Positions 9,215-19,197 of a DNA stretch of 64,000 bases are shown piece after piece. Each line of letters starts with the position of its first letter. The stretch's first letter is position 1. The stretch lies in NCBI GenBank assembly GCA_937928085.1, contig CALFVU010000016.1, forward strand, positions 1-64,000, in the 5' to 3' direction. This DNA comes from an uncultured bacterium (GTDB taxonomy: Bacteria; Spirochaetota; Leptospiria; Leptospirales; Leptonemataceae). The notes under the pieces were generated by a model. It was given only the letters and a program-made list of their open reading frames with translations. It was not told the origin of the DNA and did no database searches. A program made the position numbers and the translations under genes.

Positions 9215-9799
9215 TTATGGGCGTATGCATCGAACATACTGAACTGTTGTTGTTGTTCGAGTAAACTCTTTGCCAAAATCAGAAGTGGAAAAATTCACAG
9301 TATAAGCTAATTTTTGATCAATTTCTGATACATTAACAGTCCAAAAAAATTTATCATCGGGTGTATTGGGAAAGCTTATTAAAAAAATATCTCGATTTAC
9401 TAAAGATTGTGCTAAACCAGCTAACTCATATCTTGTGGGTAATCTCCAATCTGTAAATCCACCATAAGAAAGTTTATCACATGCGCTAAATGCTGCTCCA
9501 CTATCTAGTGATAATGTTTCGGGATTATAACAAAAACCTGCAATAGAACAAGCTTCTAGGCTTTTTGCGCCATACGTGGTTCCTCCTCCGGTTCCTATAC
9601 AAAGATTAGTTGAGGAATCCCAAACTTGACCATACGTACATTTAAGCCATACTTTTCCCAAAGAGTCAGTTACTGTGCCATTTCCATTGTCTACTAAAGA
9701 AGATAAAACAGCAAGTGCTGAGGATGGGTCAGTTTGTTCTTTTTTTTGGCATGCTATTCCTATCAATATCAATAATAATGTTACAATAAACGATTTCAT
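9215..9799 (-). CDS. DUF1566 (Lcl_C) domain lipoprotein
   Basis: 194 residues with a lipoprotein signal: a hydrophobic leader then LIGIAC at about residues 12-17, so the mature protein would start at Cys17. The body has the marks of DUF1566: DNGNGTVTDSLGKVWLKC, ACDKLSYGGFTDWRLPTRYEL and a final YVRCIRP. The family is common in secreted proteins of Leptospira and other bacteria; its function is not established. A strong Shine-Dalgarno AGGAGG lies 5 bases before the ATG, unlike most neighbours, suggesting good translation. Probably anchored in the outer or inner membrane. Confidence 0.9.
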   Translation of the reverse strand: MKSFIVTLLLILIGIACQKKEQTDPSSALAVLSSLVDNGNGTVTDSLGKVWLKCTYGQVWDSSTNLCIGTGGGTTYGAKSLEACSIAGFCYNPETLSLDSGAAFSACDKLSYGGFTDWRLPTRYELAGLAQSLVNRDIFLISFPNTPDDKFFWTVNVSEIDQKLAYTVNFSTSDFGKEFTRTTTTVQYVRCIRP

Positions 9800-9863
9800 A
9801 AAGACCTCCTATTTATATAGATTATAGATTTTTTGTTTTTTTCTTCTTTTTTTTCAAAAATTA

Positions 9864-10784
9864 TTACTTTTTTGTATAAAAGTGATGGATCAAATATTCA
9901 GCTGTTTTTTCTGCATGAAAAGAAGAACGAACCAGAGGACCGGATTCTACGTAAAAAAATCCTAGTTGTAAAGCAAATTCTTTTAATTCTTGAAAAACTT
10001 CTAGGGGGTATATTTTTTGTATTGGCAAATTTTTTAAAGATGGTTGTAAATACTGCCCCACAGTTAATATATGAACTCCTGCTTCTTTTGCTTCCATAAT
10101 CGTTTGTTTTACTTCTTCTAAAGATTCTCCCATACCCAAGATCAACCCCGTTTTTGTTAAAAATCCTTGTTGAGAGGATAGTTTTAAAACTTTCAATGAA
10201 TTTTGATAGTTTGATTGGGGGCAAATTTTTTTATACAAAGAAGGAACAGTTTCCAAATTATGATTTATAATTTCTGGTTTTACATCCCAAATTTTTTTTA
10301 AATTTTCTTCTTTTCCTTTAAAATCTGGAATTAAAACTTCTATTGTTGTATTTGGATTTTCTTTTCGGACTTCTGTAATACATGTTGCAAAATGAGCACT
10401 TCCACAATCTTTTAGATCATCTCTATCTACGGAAGTAATCACCACATGTTTTAAGTTCAATAATTTTACAGTTTTTGCTAAACGAAAAGGTTCTTGTAGA
10501 TCTAAAGGCAGTGGTCTTCCAGTTTTTATATCACAAAATTTACATCTACGGGTGCAAGTATCGCCCATAATTAAAAAAGTAGCAGTACCTTTACTCCAAC
10601 AATAATTTAGATTCGGACAGCTTGCTTCTTCGCATACTGTTTTAAGTCTATTTTGATGTACAATAGTTTTCGTGAATTTCTGCGTAAAGTTTGGACCTTG
10701 ATAATCTTTTGGTGTTGCAAATTTTACCGGTATCCTCAACCAAGGAGTATTGGTTTTAGATTCTTTCGAAATAGTTGGATTCAC
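9864..10784 (-). CDS. lipA: Lipoyl synthase
   Basis: 306 residues. LipA is a radical-SAM enzyme that inserts two sulfurs into protein-bound octanoyl groups. Both iron-sulfur sets are present: C51, C56 and C62 (VCEEASCPNLNYCW, auxiliary cluster) and C77, C81, C84 (CTRRCKFC, SAM cluster). The C-terminal RSS serine motif (GPLVRSSFHAEK) that ligates the auxiliary cluster is present. The start is a GTG at 10784; no ATG is in frame before an upstream stop. It follows the GGDEF/EAL gene by 30 bases on the same strand. Its likely client in this window is SucB (44558-45817). Confidence 0.96.
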   Translation of the reverse strand: MNPTISKESKTNTPWLRIPVKFATPKDYQGPNFTQKFTKTIVHQNRLKTVCEEASCPNLNYCWSKGTATFLIMGDTCTRRCKFCDIKTGRPLPLDLQEPFRLAKTVKLLNLKHVVITSVDRDDLKDCGSAHFATCITEVRKENPNTTIEVLIPDFKGKEENLKKIWDVKPEIINHNLETVPSLYKKICPQSNYQNSLKVLKLSSQQGFLTKTGLILGMGESLEEVKQTIMEAKEAGVHILTVGQYLQPSLKNLPIQKIYPLEVFQELKEFALQLGFFYVESGPLVRSSFHAEKTAEYLIHHFYTKK

Positions 10785-10814
10785 ATTTACAAATAAAATT
10801 CTATTTTAAAAGAA

Positions 10815-13800
10815 TCAAGTTTTTTTGCTCATAAGAAGCAATTTCTGGATTTCCTCTGCTTTTTTAGGCATTGAAAGAAAGTACCCTTGTCCAAATTCAC
10901 ATCCTTCGTTTATTAAAATATATTTTTGCTCTTGCATTTCGATTCCTTCTGCTATAGTTGTTAATTCTAAACTTTTTGCTATTTGAATAATGGATCGAAT
11001 AATTTTAAGTGCATTATTTTCCTTAATAGAGTTTTTTGATAACATTTTTATAAAAAGCTGATCAATTTTGATCATATCAAATTCATATCTTAACAAATAG
11101 CTTAATGAAGAATAACCTGAACCAAAATCATCGATTAAAAGTTTTATATGTAATTTTTTCAACTCTTCGAGAATTTCTTTTGTATTTTGATCTTCGTTTA
11201 AAATAGTGCTTTCCGTAATTTCAAATTCAAGAAAAAATGGATCCAAATTGTGTTCATTTAAAACATTCTTTAAAAAAAATAAAAAATCCTTTTGTCTTAA
11301 TTGTGTATAAGAAATATTAATAGCAATAGGAACCACAGGTATATCCTTTTCTTGCCAATCAATGATTTGTCTACATGCTTCTTCGATTACAAATTTGCCA
11401 AGGGGAATCACTAATTTACTATCTTCTGCTAGAGGAATAAATTTTGATGGTGGAATGATTCCCAATTTTGGGTTGTTCCATCGAATCAAAGCTTCTAAAG
11501 AAACAATTTGATTGGTTAAGAGGTTATAAATGGGTTGATATTCTAAATAAAAGCCAGATTCGAAAATTTTACTTTTTTCTTTTGTTGTTAAATAAAACAC
11601 AGAAGTTTGGAGTTGATTTTCAATTTTTGATCTTTCTAAAATTTCTTTTTCTGCTTCTTTAGTCAAGAATGCAAAACTACCTGGACCTTTTTCTTTTTTT
11701 GATCTCTTTAATGCCATTTCTGCAAAACGTAAAAGATTATCAGAATTTTTAGCATCATTCGGGAAGATCGAAATTCCAATAGAAAAAGTTAAGATATATT
11801 CTCTATTTGCTAGAGAATAGCTTTTTTTGACATTCTCGATGATTTTTTTTGCAAATTCTATGATAAAGTCTGTATTCGAAGAAGTTATGATCAAACCAAA
11901 TTCATCGCTTCCAACTCTTGCTAAAAAAATTTCTTGAATTAAAACTTTTTCTGGAATTTCTGAGTCTACAAAATTTTTTATCGATTGGGCAAATTCCGAA
12001 AGTAATCGATCTGACTCATCATAACCAATATCATGGACGATTTGAGAAAAATGATCAATATCGATCAAAAACAAATAAAAATTTTCACCGTGGCGTATTG
12101 ATTGGTTTAACTTTTCCACAAAAAAATTTCTATTCGGTAGTTTAGTTAAAGGATCATAAAATTTCGTTTTTTCTAATTGCTCTTCGTAATATTTTTCTAG
12201 AGTGATGTCTTCCAAAATTTGAATAAAATGAGAGATTTCTCCGTGATTATTTAGCACCGGAGAAATAAAAACTTTTGAAAGAAACAGAGAACCATCTTTT
12301 CTTTTATTAATGATTTCTCCTTTCCAATCTTTTTTTTCAAGTAGAGTTAGCCACATTTCTTGATAAAACTTTTGATCATGTAAACCAGACTTTAGAATGT
12401 TAATATTTTTTCCTATAATTTCGTCCATCAAATATCCACTAAGTTCTTCGAATTTTTTGTTTAAATAAAGAATATTTCCATTTTTTCCAACAACAAGAAT
12501 TGCTATATTTGTATTGTCTAAAACTTTAGTTAAAAGTATATTTTGTTCTAACAATTTTAATTTGGATTTTCTTTCTCTTAGTAGATTTATGCCAAGCCCT
12601 AAACTAATAGATAATTCGTTTAGAATTTTTATTTCTTCTTCTTTAAATGCATCGGGATATTCCGAATAAACTAATAAAACAGCAAAAATACGATCGATTA
12701 AAAAAATCGGAATTGCGATGACAGATTGTAAACCATATTTTACAATTAAATTTTGAATTGGTTTAAATCGATCACTAAAATATAGGTCTTTTTCTATGTC
12801 AATTTTTCCTTCTCTACAAGCAGTCCCTGCTGGTCCTTTTCCGTAAGGATTATCATCTCTCCAATTTAATTTTAATTCTTTGATATAATTTTCTAATTCT
12901 TTATATTTGGTATAATATGCTACGATTTCTATGTTCCTTTCTGCATCGTATTTTTTATAACCAATCCAAGCTATTAAATACCCACCCGTTTCTACAATTA
13001 TTTTACAGATCTGATTTAATAAAACATATTCTTCCTGAGAATAAAATAAAGCCTTATGACATTCAGAAAGTATTCGTAAATGTATTTCTTTTGTTTTTAG
13101 TCTTTCCAAATTTTTATATTCTAAAGTGATATCTTTTAGTATTCCAAAGTACTCTGTCTGACTCATTATAAATTTTTGGATTTCTATGATTTTGAATTTG
13201 TTATCTGTAAAAAAAATAAAATTTTTTGTAATGGTTTTGTTTATCATCGAAACATCAGATAAGAAATCTTTTAGCTCTTCTTTTTGTTCTTCGATGACCA
13301 ACTTGAACAAATCAGATTCTTTAATGATATTGCTTTTTAATCCTAGAATCAACTTTGCTCCTTTAGAAAAAAAATAGCGTTTTTGATTTGATCTGATCTT
13401 ACATAAAAAAGATCCTTGTTGAAAGACTTCTTCTGTTTTTAATAAAATTGTATCTAAAATTTTATTTCTTTTCTTTAATTTGTTTTTTTTTGTTACATCT
13501 ATAAAAAGACCAATAATATATTTTTTGTTATCAAAAAAAAAGATACTGGAAAAAATTTCTACAGGTATCCATCTTCCTGAAGAGTGTTTAACAAAAAAAG
13601 TTTGATTTTTATAAGCATTTCTTATTTTAGGATAGTTCACTTTTTTCTTTATATCTTCTTGAAAAATTTTTTTATAATCTATATCTTCTTGATTTGGGTG
13701 TAGTTCTGATTGATGAAGTCCAATAATTTTTTCTTTTGGTAGTCCTAACAAGATTTCTGCTGATTGATTTGCAAAGAGGATCTTGCCTGTATCAGGATCT

Positions 13801-13853
13801 GCAACAAATATTGCTTGGGGTATGTTTTCAAATATTAAATTGAAAAAGTGCAT
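10815..13853 (-). CDS. PAS/GAF sensor with GGDEF and EAL domains (c-di-GMP turnover)
   Basis: 1012 residues, no membrane segment, so probably cytoplasmic. Domain order: PAS about 5-115, a weaker PAS-like region 135-245, GAF about 270-430, PAS about 440-555, GGDEF about 568-730, EAL about 745-1000. The signature GGDEF reads GSDEF (about residue 646), with no RxxD inhibitory site before it, so cyclase activity is uncertain. The EAL side looks complete: EALIRW near 788, ESTILNED, DDFGSGYSSLSYL near 909, KIDQLFIK, AEGIEM near 969. It most likely breaks down c-di-GMP in response to a bound ligand. lipA follows in the same direction. Confidence 0.92.
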   Translation of the reverse strand: MHFFNLIFENIPQAIFVADPDTGKILFANQSAEILLGLPKEKIIGLHQSELHPNQEDIDYKKIFQEDIKKKVNYPKIRNAYKNQTFFVKHSSGRWIPVEIFSSIFFFDNKKYIIGLFIDVTKKNKLKKRNKILDTILLKTEEVFQQGSFLCKIRSNQKRYFFSKGAKLILGLKSNIIKESDLFKLVIEEQKEELKDFLSDVSMINKTITKNFIFFTDNKFKIIEIQKFIMSQTEYFGILKDITLEYKNLERLKTKEIHLRILSECHKALFYSQEEYVLLNQICKIIVETGGYLIAWIGYKKYDAERNIEIVAYYTKYKELENYIKELKLNWRDDNPYGKGPAGTACREGKIDIEKDLYFSDRFKPIQNLIVKYGLQSVIAIPIFLIDRIFAVLLVYSEYPDAFKEEEIKILNELSISLGLGINLLRERKSKLKLLEQNILLTKVLDNTNIAILVVGKNGNILYLNKKFEELSGYLMDEIIGKNINILKSGLHDQKFYQEMWLTLLEKKDWKGEIINKRKDGSLFLSKVFISPVLNNHGEISHFIQILEDITLEKYYEEQLEKTKFYDPLTKLPNRNFFVEKLNQSIRHGENFYLFLIDIDHFSQIVHDIGYDESDRLLSEFAQSIKNFVDSEIPEKVLIQEIFLARVGSDEFGLIITSSNTDFIIEFAKKIIENVKKSYSLANREYILTFSIGISIFPNDAKNSDNLLRFAEMALKRSKKEKGPGSFAFLTKEAEKEILERSKIENQLQTSVFYLTTKEKSKIFESGFYLEYQPIYNLLTNQIVSLEALIRWNNPKLGIIPPSKFIPLAEDSKLVIPLGKFVIEEACRQIIDWQEKDIPVVPIAINISYTQLRQKDFLFFLKNVLNEHNLDPFFLEFEITESTILNEDQNTKEILEELKKLHIKLLIDDFGSGYSSLSYLLRYEFDMIKIDQLFIKMLSKNSIKENNALKIIRSIIQIAKSLELTTIAEGIEMQEQKYILINEGCEFGQGYFLSMPKKAEEIQKLLLMSKKT

Positions 13854-14089
13854 AAATAATTATCACAATTATATATATCTAAACAATAAAATCAATTCAT
13901 TTTTTGATAAATCTAATATGTTTATGTGATTTCTAAGAAAAGCTAAATTTTTTAATTTTTTTTTATTGATAACAAATCAAAAGCGTAATTGAATATCTTT
14001 AAAAAATTTCGATTTCTATTGTTTTTTTTATAAAAGTTATAAATAAAACTTTTGATTTGTTTTACTTTAAAAATCATACCAGATAATTA

Positions 14090-14117
14090 TTGACAACGAT
14101 TATTTTTTTCTTAAATT
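14090..14117 (+). promoter_or_regulatory. Possible promoter before mlaD-like gene
   Basis: A perfect TTGACA (14090-14095) is followed after 16 bases by TAAATT (14112-14117), a fair -10. Transcription would then begin close to the ATG at 14124, giving a leaderless or very short-leader message, in line with the lack of a Shine-Dalgarno there. Weak evidence. Confidence 0.3.
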
Positions 14118-14123
14118 GTTAAT

Positions 14124-14936
14124 ATGAATTTTTTCCAAAATTTTATTGTGGGTATTTTATTTGTTGGATCTCTAGCACTTGTAGGATATTTTACTATCGT
14201 TTCGGAGAGTGGTCCTTTTGCAAAAAAAGGAAAACAACTTATTGTTTATTTTGATGATGCGGAAGGTATAAAAATTGGGTCTAAAGTTACTGTTCTTGGA
14301 GTACCGGCAGGTACCGTAGTGGATATGGATTTGGTCTCTGTTGACGAGAATAATCTTCCCGTTGCAGATGGATCTCCCAATCGTATAAAACAAAAAGTTG
14401 CAGTGACATTAGAACTAAAAAAAGATATTATATTTTACGAAAACTATTCAATAGCAATTAAAAACGAATCTATTTTGTCTGGTAAAGTGGTAGCTATTGA
14501 TCCGGGTAATAGTGAACCTATAGGAGGACGATATCCGAAAAAATTAGATATAAAATGGTATAGTTCCTTCGAAATAGAAAAACTTGCTCGTAGTGCTATC
14601 AAACAACACATAGAGGATATAAGAGAAAAAAAGATCAATCACTTGTTGTCGGGGCAAAGTTCCGGAGATCCGATTGCGGGATTATCCGAAATGATTTCTG
14701 AAAATCGATCGAACGTAAAAAGAATTTTAGAAAATATTGCCAGTATAACAGAAAAGATTAATCAAGGGCAAGGCACTATTGGTCTTTTAATCAACGATAG
14801 TAAATTGCATGATAATGCCAATACTTTAGTTTCAGATGCAAAAATTGTGGTTCGAGAAATAAGGGAAAATTTAGAAGATACAAGAGAGCAAGCTCCCGTA
14901 ACCAGCTTTATACGTATACTTTTAACTTCTTTTTAG
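14124..14936 (+). CDS. MCE/MlaD family lipid-transport protein
   Basis: 270 residues. One N-terminal membrane helix (about 7-27), then an MCE domain (about 38-125) with YFDDAEGIKIGSKVTVLGV and PAGTVVDMDL, the usual MlaD pattern. The C-terminal half is helical (LLSGQSSGDPIAGLSEMISENRSNV and IASITEKINQGQGTIGLLI in outline), as in other MCE proteins that form hexameric lipid channels between membranes. The usual partner genes for the ABC permease and ATPase are not adjacent, so the rest of the transporter must be elsewhere. The next gene, an antiporter, begins 26 bases later. Confidence 0.9.
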   Translation: MNFFQNFIVGILFVGSLALVGYFTIVSESGPFAKKGKQLIVYFDDAEGIKIGSKVTVLGVPAGTVVDMDLVSVDENNLPVADGSPNRIKQKVAVTLELKKDIIFYENYSIAIKNESILSGKVVAIDPGNSEPIGGRYPKKLDIKWYSSFEIEKLARSAIKQHIEDIREKKINHLLSGQSSGDPIAGLSEMISENRSNVKRILENIASITEKINQGQGTIGLLINDSKLHDNANTLVSDAKIVVREIRENLEDTREQAPVTSFIRILLTSF

Positions 14937-14962
14937 TTTCCTAATTTTTCTTTTAAAATATT

Positions 14963-16699
14963 ATGAGTATTTTTTCTGATTTAATGATAGTTCTAATTTT
15001 TTCTGTAATTAATACTTTAATTCTTTCTTTTTTAAAAGTACCTCCTATTATTATTTTTATCATTACTGGATTTTTGATTGGTCCGTCCGGACTAGAATTA
15101 ATAAAAAATTCAAATGAAATTGAATTTATTTCACAAATAGGGATTGTTCTACTCCTTTTTACGATTGGTCTAGAATTTTCAATCAAAGAATTAAGAGAAA
15201 AAAAAAAGGACATCTTTTATTTAGGGTTTTTACAAGTTTTTTTTACTATCTTGATTAGTACACTTTTTTTATTTTTTTTTTATTCGTATACGCTTGCTTT
15301 ATTCATAGGGATTTTGATTAGCCTTAGTAGTACTGCAATTATTTTAAAGGTACTGGAAGAAAAAAATCAACTTCATTCAATTGCGGGTAAGATTCAAATT
15401 TCTATTAGTATTTTCCAAGATCTAGTTTCGATTATTTTTATGATCCTTCTACCTTATTTTAAAGAGATACAATTTTTAAACTCTGAATTTTATATAAACA
15501 AGTTACATTTGGAAAGTTTTTTTCCTTTTTTTTTAAAAATTATAGCTTTTATTGTAGGATTTTATGTATTACTTAAGTATATCATACCTATTACCCTAAA
15601 CCTTATTGTAAAAACGAGAAATAAAGATTTGTTTGTTCTGAGTGTAATTGTTTTGTGTTTTTTAATAACTTTGCTAACTGCTAAATCCGGATTTTCTGTT
15701 GCTCTTGGTGCTTTTTTAGCAGGATTGTTGATTTCAGAAACAGAATATAGCTACGAAACTTTAAGTAATATTATACCTTTTAAGATAGTGTTTACTAGTA
15801 TCTTTTTTGTTTCGATTGGAATGTTGGTGGATATTCATTTTATTCTTAGTAATGATCGCTGGTTTTATATATTGATGTTATCTTTAGTAATTGGATTTCT
15901 AAAATTTATTATTATTTTTTTTGTTGTGTATTTTTTTTATAAAAATACAAGAACGTCTTTTATCACTGGAATTTATTTATCTCAGATTGGAGAATTCTCT
16001 TTTATTCTTCTTATTGAAGCAGCAAAATTACAAATCATAAATCAAGAAATGTATCAGATCTTGCTATCAATCACTATTATTACTATGTTAATTTCAATTT
16101 TGATCATTGAAAATTCTTACAAAATCTATGATGTTTTAGAAAATTTCTTTTTTTATTTTTCTAACAAAAATGTTTTTAAAAATTCAAACGAAGAACACAT
16201 ATTGATGCCTAAAGATCATATTATCATAATCGGCTATGGCATAAATGGAAGAAATGTAGCAAAAGCAGCCAAAATTGTAGATATTCCTTATGTTATTGTA
16301 GAAATGAATTCTAAAACTGTAAAAGAAGAAAAAAGTAAAGGAGAGTTTATTTTATTTGGAGATGCAACGAATGTTTACATTTTAGAAAAAGTCAATATCA
16401 GACTTGCAAAAATGATTGTTATTGTAATCAACGATCCAGAAGCAACAAAAAAAATTATAAAGCTATCAAAAAAACTAAATCCCAATATTTATATATTAGC
16501 AAGAACTCGCTATATTATGGAGGTTCCGAATTTAAAAGAATTAGGTGCAAACGAAGTCATTCCCGAAGAATTCGAAACTTCAATACAGATCTTTCGAAGA
16601 ATATTAGAACATTATCAGTTTTCCTTGCCAGAAATTGAATTCTTTGCAGAAGAATTGCGTATTTCTGGATATGATTTATTACGAAGAACTCAAAGTTAA
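14963..16699 (+). CDS. CPA2 cation/proton antiporter with RCK_N domain (KefB/YbaL-like)
   Basis: 578 residues. The first 390 or so residues contain about 12 hydrophobic helices with the family blocks ITGFLIGPSGLELI, IGIVLLLFTIGLEFS and ISLSSTAIILKVLEE. A cytoplasmic TrkA/RCK_N domain follows (about 415-530): HIIIIGYGINGRNVAKAA has the GxGxxG nucleotide site, and ILFGDATNVYILEKVNI is typical. Members exchange K+ or Na+ for protons and are gated by NAD(H) or thiol adducts. The exact ion cannot be told from sequence. Confidence 0.92.
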   Translation: MSIFSDLMIVLIFSVINTLILSFLKVPPIIIFIITGFLIGPSGLELIKNSNEIEFISQIGIVLLLFTIGLEFSIKELREKKKDIFYLGFLQVFFTILISTLFLFFFYSYTLALFIGILISLSSTAIILKVLEEKNQLHSIAGKIQISISIFQDLVSIIFMILLPYFKEIQFLNSEFYINKLHLESFFPFFLKIIAFIVGFYVLLKYIIPITLNLIVKTRNKDLFVLSVIVLCFLITLLTAKSGFSVALGAFLAGLLISETEYSYETLSNIIPFKIVFTSIFFVSIGMLVDIHFILSNDRWFYILMLSLVIGFLKFIIIFFVVYFFYKNTRTSFITGIYLSQIGEFSFILLIEAAKLQIINQEMYQILLSITIITMLISILIIENSYKIYDVLENFFFYFSNKNVFKNSNEEHILMPKDHIIIIGYGINGRNVAKAAKIVDIPYVIVEMNSKTVKEEKSKGEFILFGDATNVYILEKVNIRLAKMIVIVINDPEATKKIIKLSKKLNPNIYILARTRYIMEVPNLKELGANEVIPEEFETSIQIFRRILEHYQFSLPEIEFFAEELRISGYDLLRRTQS

Positions 16700-16731
16700 A
16701 TCAATTTTAAAAATGTCGATAAGTAAATTAA

Positions 16732-18699
16732 ATGCTTAAAGTGCTAATCTTGTTTTTTGTTAGTTTTTCTTTGTTTAGCCAGATGATTCGAAGTCCCTCG
16801 GAGGTGATTGACATTGATAGAATTAAAACTTTAGAAAATCAATATAATAATCAATTATTTTCTCCCCAAGAAATTCTATCCAAAATTGATCTGGAATTAA
16901 GCAAATATTTTGAACAATTTAGAAAAGAAAGATTATTAAAAGAAACCATAGCATCTGTTCCATATGACTTTTATAATTTTCCTTTAAATAAAATTTATTT
17001 ATTACTTTATGTAAGAAACTCTCAAGATATAGAAAAATCCCAAAGAATTTTTTCACCTTACCTATACCGTACGTTTACATTAAAAGGAAATATTCATAGT
17101 GATTTAAAACAAACCCATTTAGCTCTTTATTCTTATATTCAGGCTCTTGAATATTCGATTCCAGTTTTAGATACCAACATTCCAAAAAAGAAAAATATTC
17201 CCTATAAGCCTACGATTTTAGATTTACAAAAAATTTTAAACGAAGAAGATTTTCTTTTAACTTTAAATTATTTTGATTATCTGGATATTACTTTAGGAAA
17301 TAAAAATTTTTTAGAAGAAATCGAAAATGACTTATTAAAGCAAAATATTTTAGAATTCAAAAAGGAGTTTTCGGATTTAAAAAAAAATATTCTAACTTTA
17401 CAAAAAATCAAAAAAGATTATTACCAATCGATTTTGCAAAATTCAAACCAAAAAGCAAATCTTGAGCAAGATTATAACTTACTTTGGGAGCAATGCTTTA
17501 ACAAAATTGAGAATTTATGGAATTTAGAATCGAACTTATCTGAGTTTTTAAAGCAATTGCAAAATCAATATTCAGAAATTATATTTCGAATGGCAAATTT
17601 ATTAAAAGAAATTGAATTAAAACAAAAAGAAAGGGAAAGAATTTTAAATCAATCTTCGTATTACAGAGGTACGGGAAATCAATTGGGTGTCAATAAAACT
17701 TTATTTAGAAATTTGATTGGTTATACTCGTTTATTAGAATTAGCTGTTCGTTTAAATCCCAATCAATTAGATTATTTGGATCTACTTTCCGAACAATATT
17801 TTGCTGAAAAAAATATTCAAAATGGAATTGCAATAGAAAAAGAATGGTTTACGAAAGCAAAAGAAGATGATGTTCGATCTCCAAAACATTATATAAGAAT
17901 GATTTCTTATTACATAGAATCAAAAAATCCGAGTCTTTCGAAAGAATATTTAGAAAAATTGTATATTCTACTTGAGAAATATCCTCAATTACAAAAAAAT
18001 ATTTTTCCAGAGAAAGAAAGCGAAAATTTTCTCTTATCAGAATACGATCATTTTTTATTTTTTTATGCTAGTTTTATGCTTAATTATAATTTTTCTTCTA
18101 AACAAGACATTTTTTTAGATCTACTTGATAAAATCGATGTTAAAATTCAAGATTTAGAAAACAAAAATCAAAGTACTCTAAAAGAACAAATCTTTAAACA
18201 AAAGATTCTAAGTCATTTAGCAAAAATTTATAGAAATCAAAAAGAAATCGATAAAGAAATCCAGATATTAAGTAAAATTTATGATATTTATTTAAAATTA
18301 AAAGATTTATTAAACGAGAAAATCAATTTAAAAAAACAAAACGATATTCAGGCTTTGGAACTAAAGCAACAATTGATGTTCGAGGAAAATTCAGAAAAAA
18401 ATCAAAGATTATTTTTTCTCCAAAAAATAGAGATTCCTACTTTAGAACAGGAGATAAAAACTATAAAAACGGTTTTAAATTCAAGCTCTATTGGCTTTAT
18501 TTTGGAAAGGATGGCTTTTTTATTTTATGTAAAAAAGGATTTGCAAAGTTCAATTTATTATTATGATTTACTCAATCAAAACAACGATTCAACACCAAAC
18601 GAAAAAAAAAGAGCTTTACAAAATATCCAAATCCTAAAAGAAATACAAAAAAAAGGACTTTGGAAAAATATATATTTACCCGAAAATTTTGAAAGATAA
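16732..18699 (+). CDS. Exported helical hypothetical protein with TPR-like segments
   Basis: 655 residues with a signal peptide (MLKVLILFFVSFSLFSQ). The rest is strongly helical and charged, rich in Lys, Glu, Gln and Asn. Repeated helix pairs such as HLALYSYIQALEYS and YYYDLLNQNNDS look like TPR, and about residues 200-300 and 515-590 look like coiled coil. It starts 33 bases after the antiporter gene. No named family is recognised. It may be a periplasmic scaffold for the bactofilin/peptidase pair that follows, but that is only context. Confidence 0.75.
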   Translation: MLKVLILFFVSFSLFSQMIRSPSEVIDIDRIKTLENQYNNQLFSPQEILSKIDLELSKYFEQFRKERLLKETIASVPYDFYNFPLNKIYLLLYVRNSQDIEKSQRIFSPYLYRTFTLKGNIHSDLKQTHLALYSYIQALEYSIPVLDTNIPKKKNIPYKPTILDLQKILNEEDFLLTLNYFDYLDITLGNKNFLEEIENDLLKQNILEFKKEFSDLKKNILTLQKIKKDYYQSILQNSNQKANLEQDYNLLWEQCFNKIENLWNLESNLSEFLKQLQNQYSEIIFRMANLLKEIELKQKERERILNQSSYYRGTGNQLGVNKTLFRNLIGYTRLLELAVRLNPNQLDYLDLLSEQYFAEKNIQNGIAIEKEWFTKAKEDDVRSPKHYIRMISYYIESKNPSLSKEYLEKLYILLEKYPQLQKNIFPEKESENFLLSEYDHFLFFYASFMLNYNFSSKQDIFLDLLDKIDVKIQDLENKNQSTLKEQIFKQKILSHLAKIYRNQKEIDKEIQILSKIYDIYLKLKDLLNEKINLKKQNDIQALELKQQLMFEENSEKNQRLFFLQKIEIPTLEQEIKTIKTVLNSSSIGFILERMAFLFYVKKDLQSSIYYYDLLNQNNDSTPNEKKRALQNIQILKEIQKKGLWKNIYLPENFER

Positions 18700-18706
18700 A
18701 AAAAGA

Positions 18707-18728
18707 TTTGCTTTATAAAAAAAGCAAA
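18707..18728 (+). terminator. Small hairpin between TPR-like gene and bactofilin gene
   Basis: TTTGCTTT (18707-18714) and AAAGCAAA (18721-18728) are exact reverse complements around a 6-base loop, 8 bases after the stop codon at 18699. No T-run follows, so it may attenuate transcription or protect an mRNA end, or be chance. Confidence 0.3.
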
Positions 18729-18771
18729 AATATTCTGTTATCCAAAATTTTTAGAAATACAGAGGTTTTAG

Positions 18772-19197
18772 ATGGCTGATCGTAGTCAATCCCTAAATAG
18801 TGTTATTGGTCCAGGATCCATTTTCGAAGGTAAATTTTATATTTCTGGTTCTTTAAAAATTGATGGAAAATTTCAAGGAGAAATTAAAACAGAGGATGAA
18901 TTAATTATTGGAGAAACGGGTAGAGTAAAAACGAATATAAAAGCCAAAAGTGTGATCATTTCTGGAACGATGATTGGTAATATTCAGGCAAGAGAAGAAG
19001 TACGATTAGAGAGAAATGGTAAGCTATTAGGTGATGTAGAATCTCCAGTGTTACATCTAACTCCTGGAGTTTTACTAAAAGGTCATATGACAATCACAGG
19101 TGGGCAAAAAAAAGATGTAGAAAAAATCATTGAAGAATCTTTTGGAGATTCCATAACCAAATCTGAATCTAACAAGGAACAAGAAAAGAAAAAATAA
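18772..19197 (+). CDS. Bactofilin
   Basis: 141 residues. Bactofilins polymerise without nucleotides into cytoskeletal filaments that place cell-wall enzymes. The core (about 10-115) is the right-handed beta helix of short hydrophobic repeats: IGPGSIFEGKFYISGSLKI, DGKFQGEI, LIIGETGRVKTNIKAKSV, ISGTMIGNIQAREEV. Both ends are charged tails. AGAGG precedes the ATG. Its stop overlaps the start of the M23 peptidase by one base (TAATG), so the two are translationally coupled, a pairing known for bactofilins. In Leptospira a bactofilin affects helical shape; that role here is inference. Confidence 0.93.
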   Translation: MADRSQSLNSVIGPGSIFEGKFYISGSLKIDGKFQGEIKTEDELIIGETGRVKTNIKAKSVIISGTMIGNIQAREEVRLERNGKLLGDVESPVLHLTPGVLLKGHMTITGGQKKDVEKIIEESFGDSITKSESNKEQEKKK

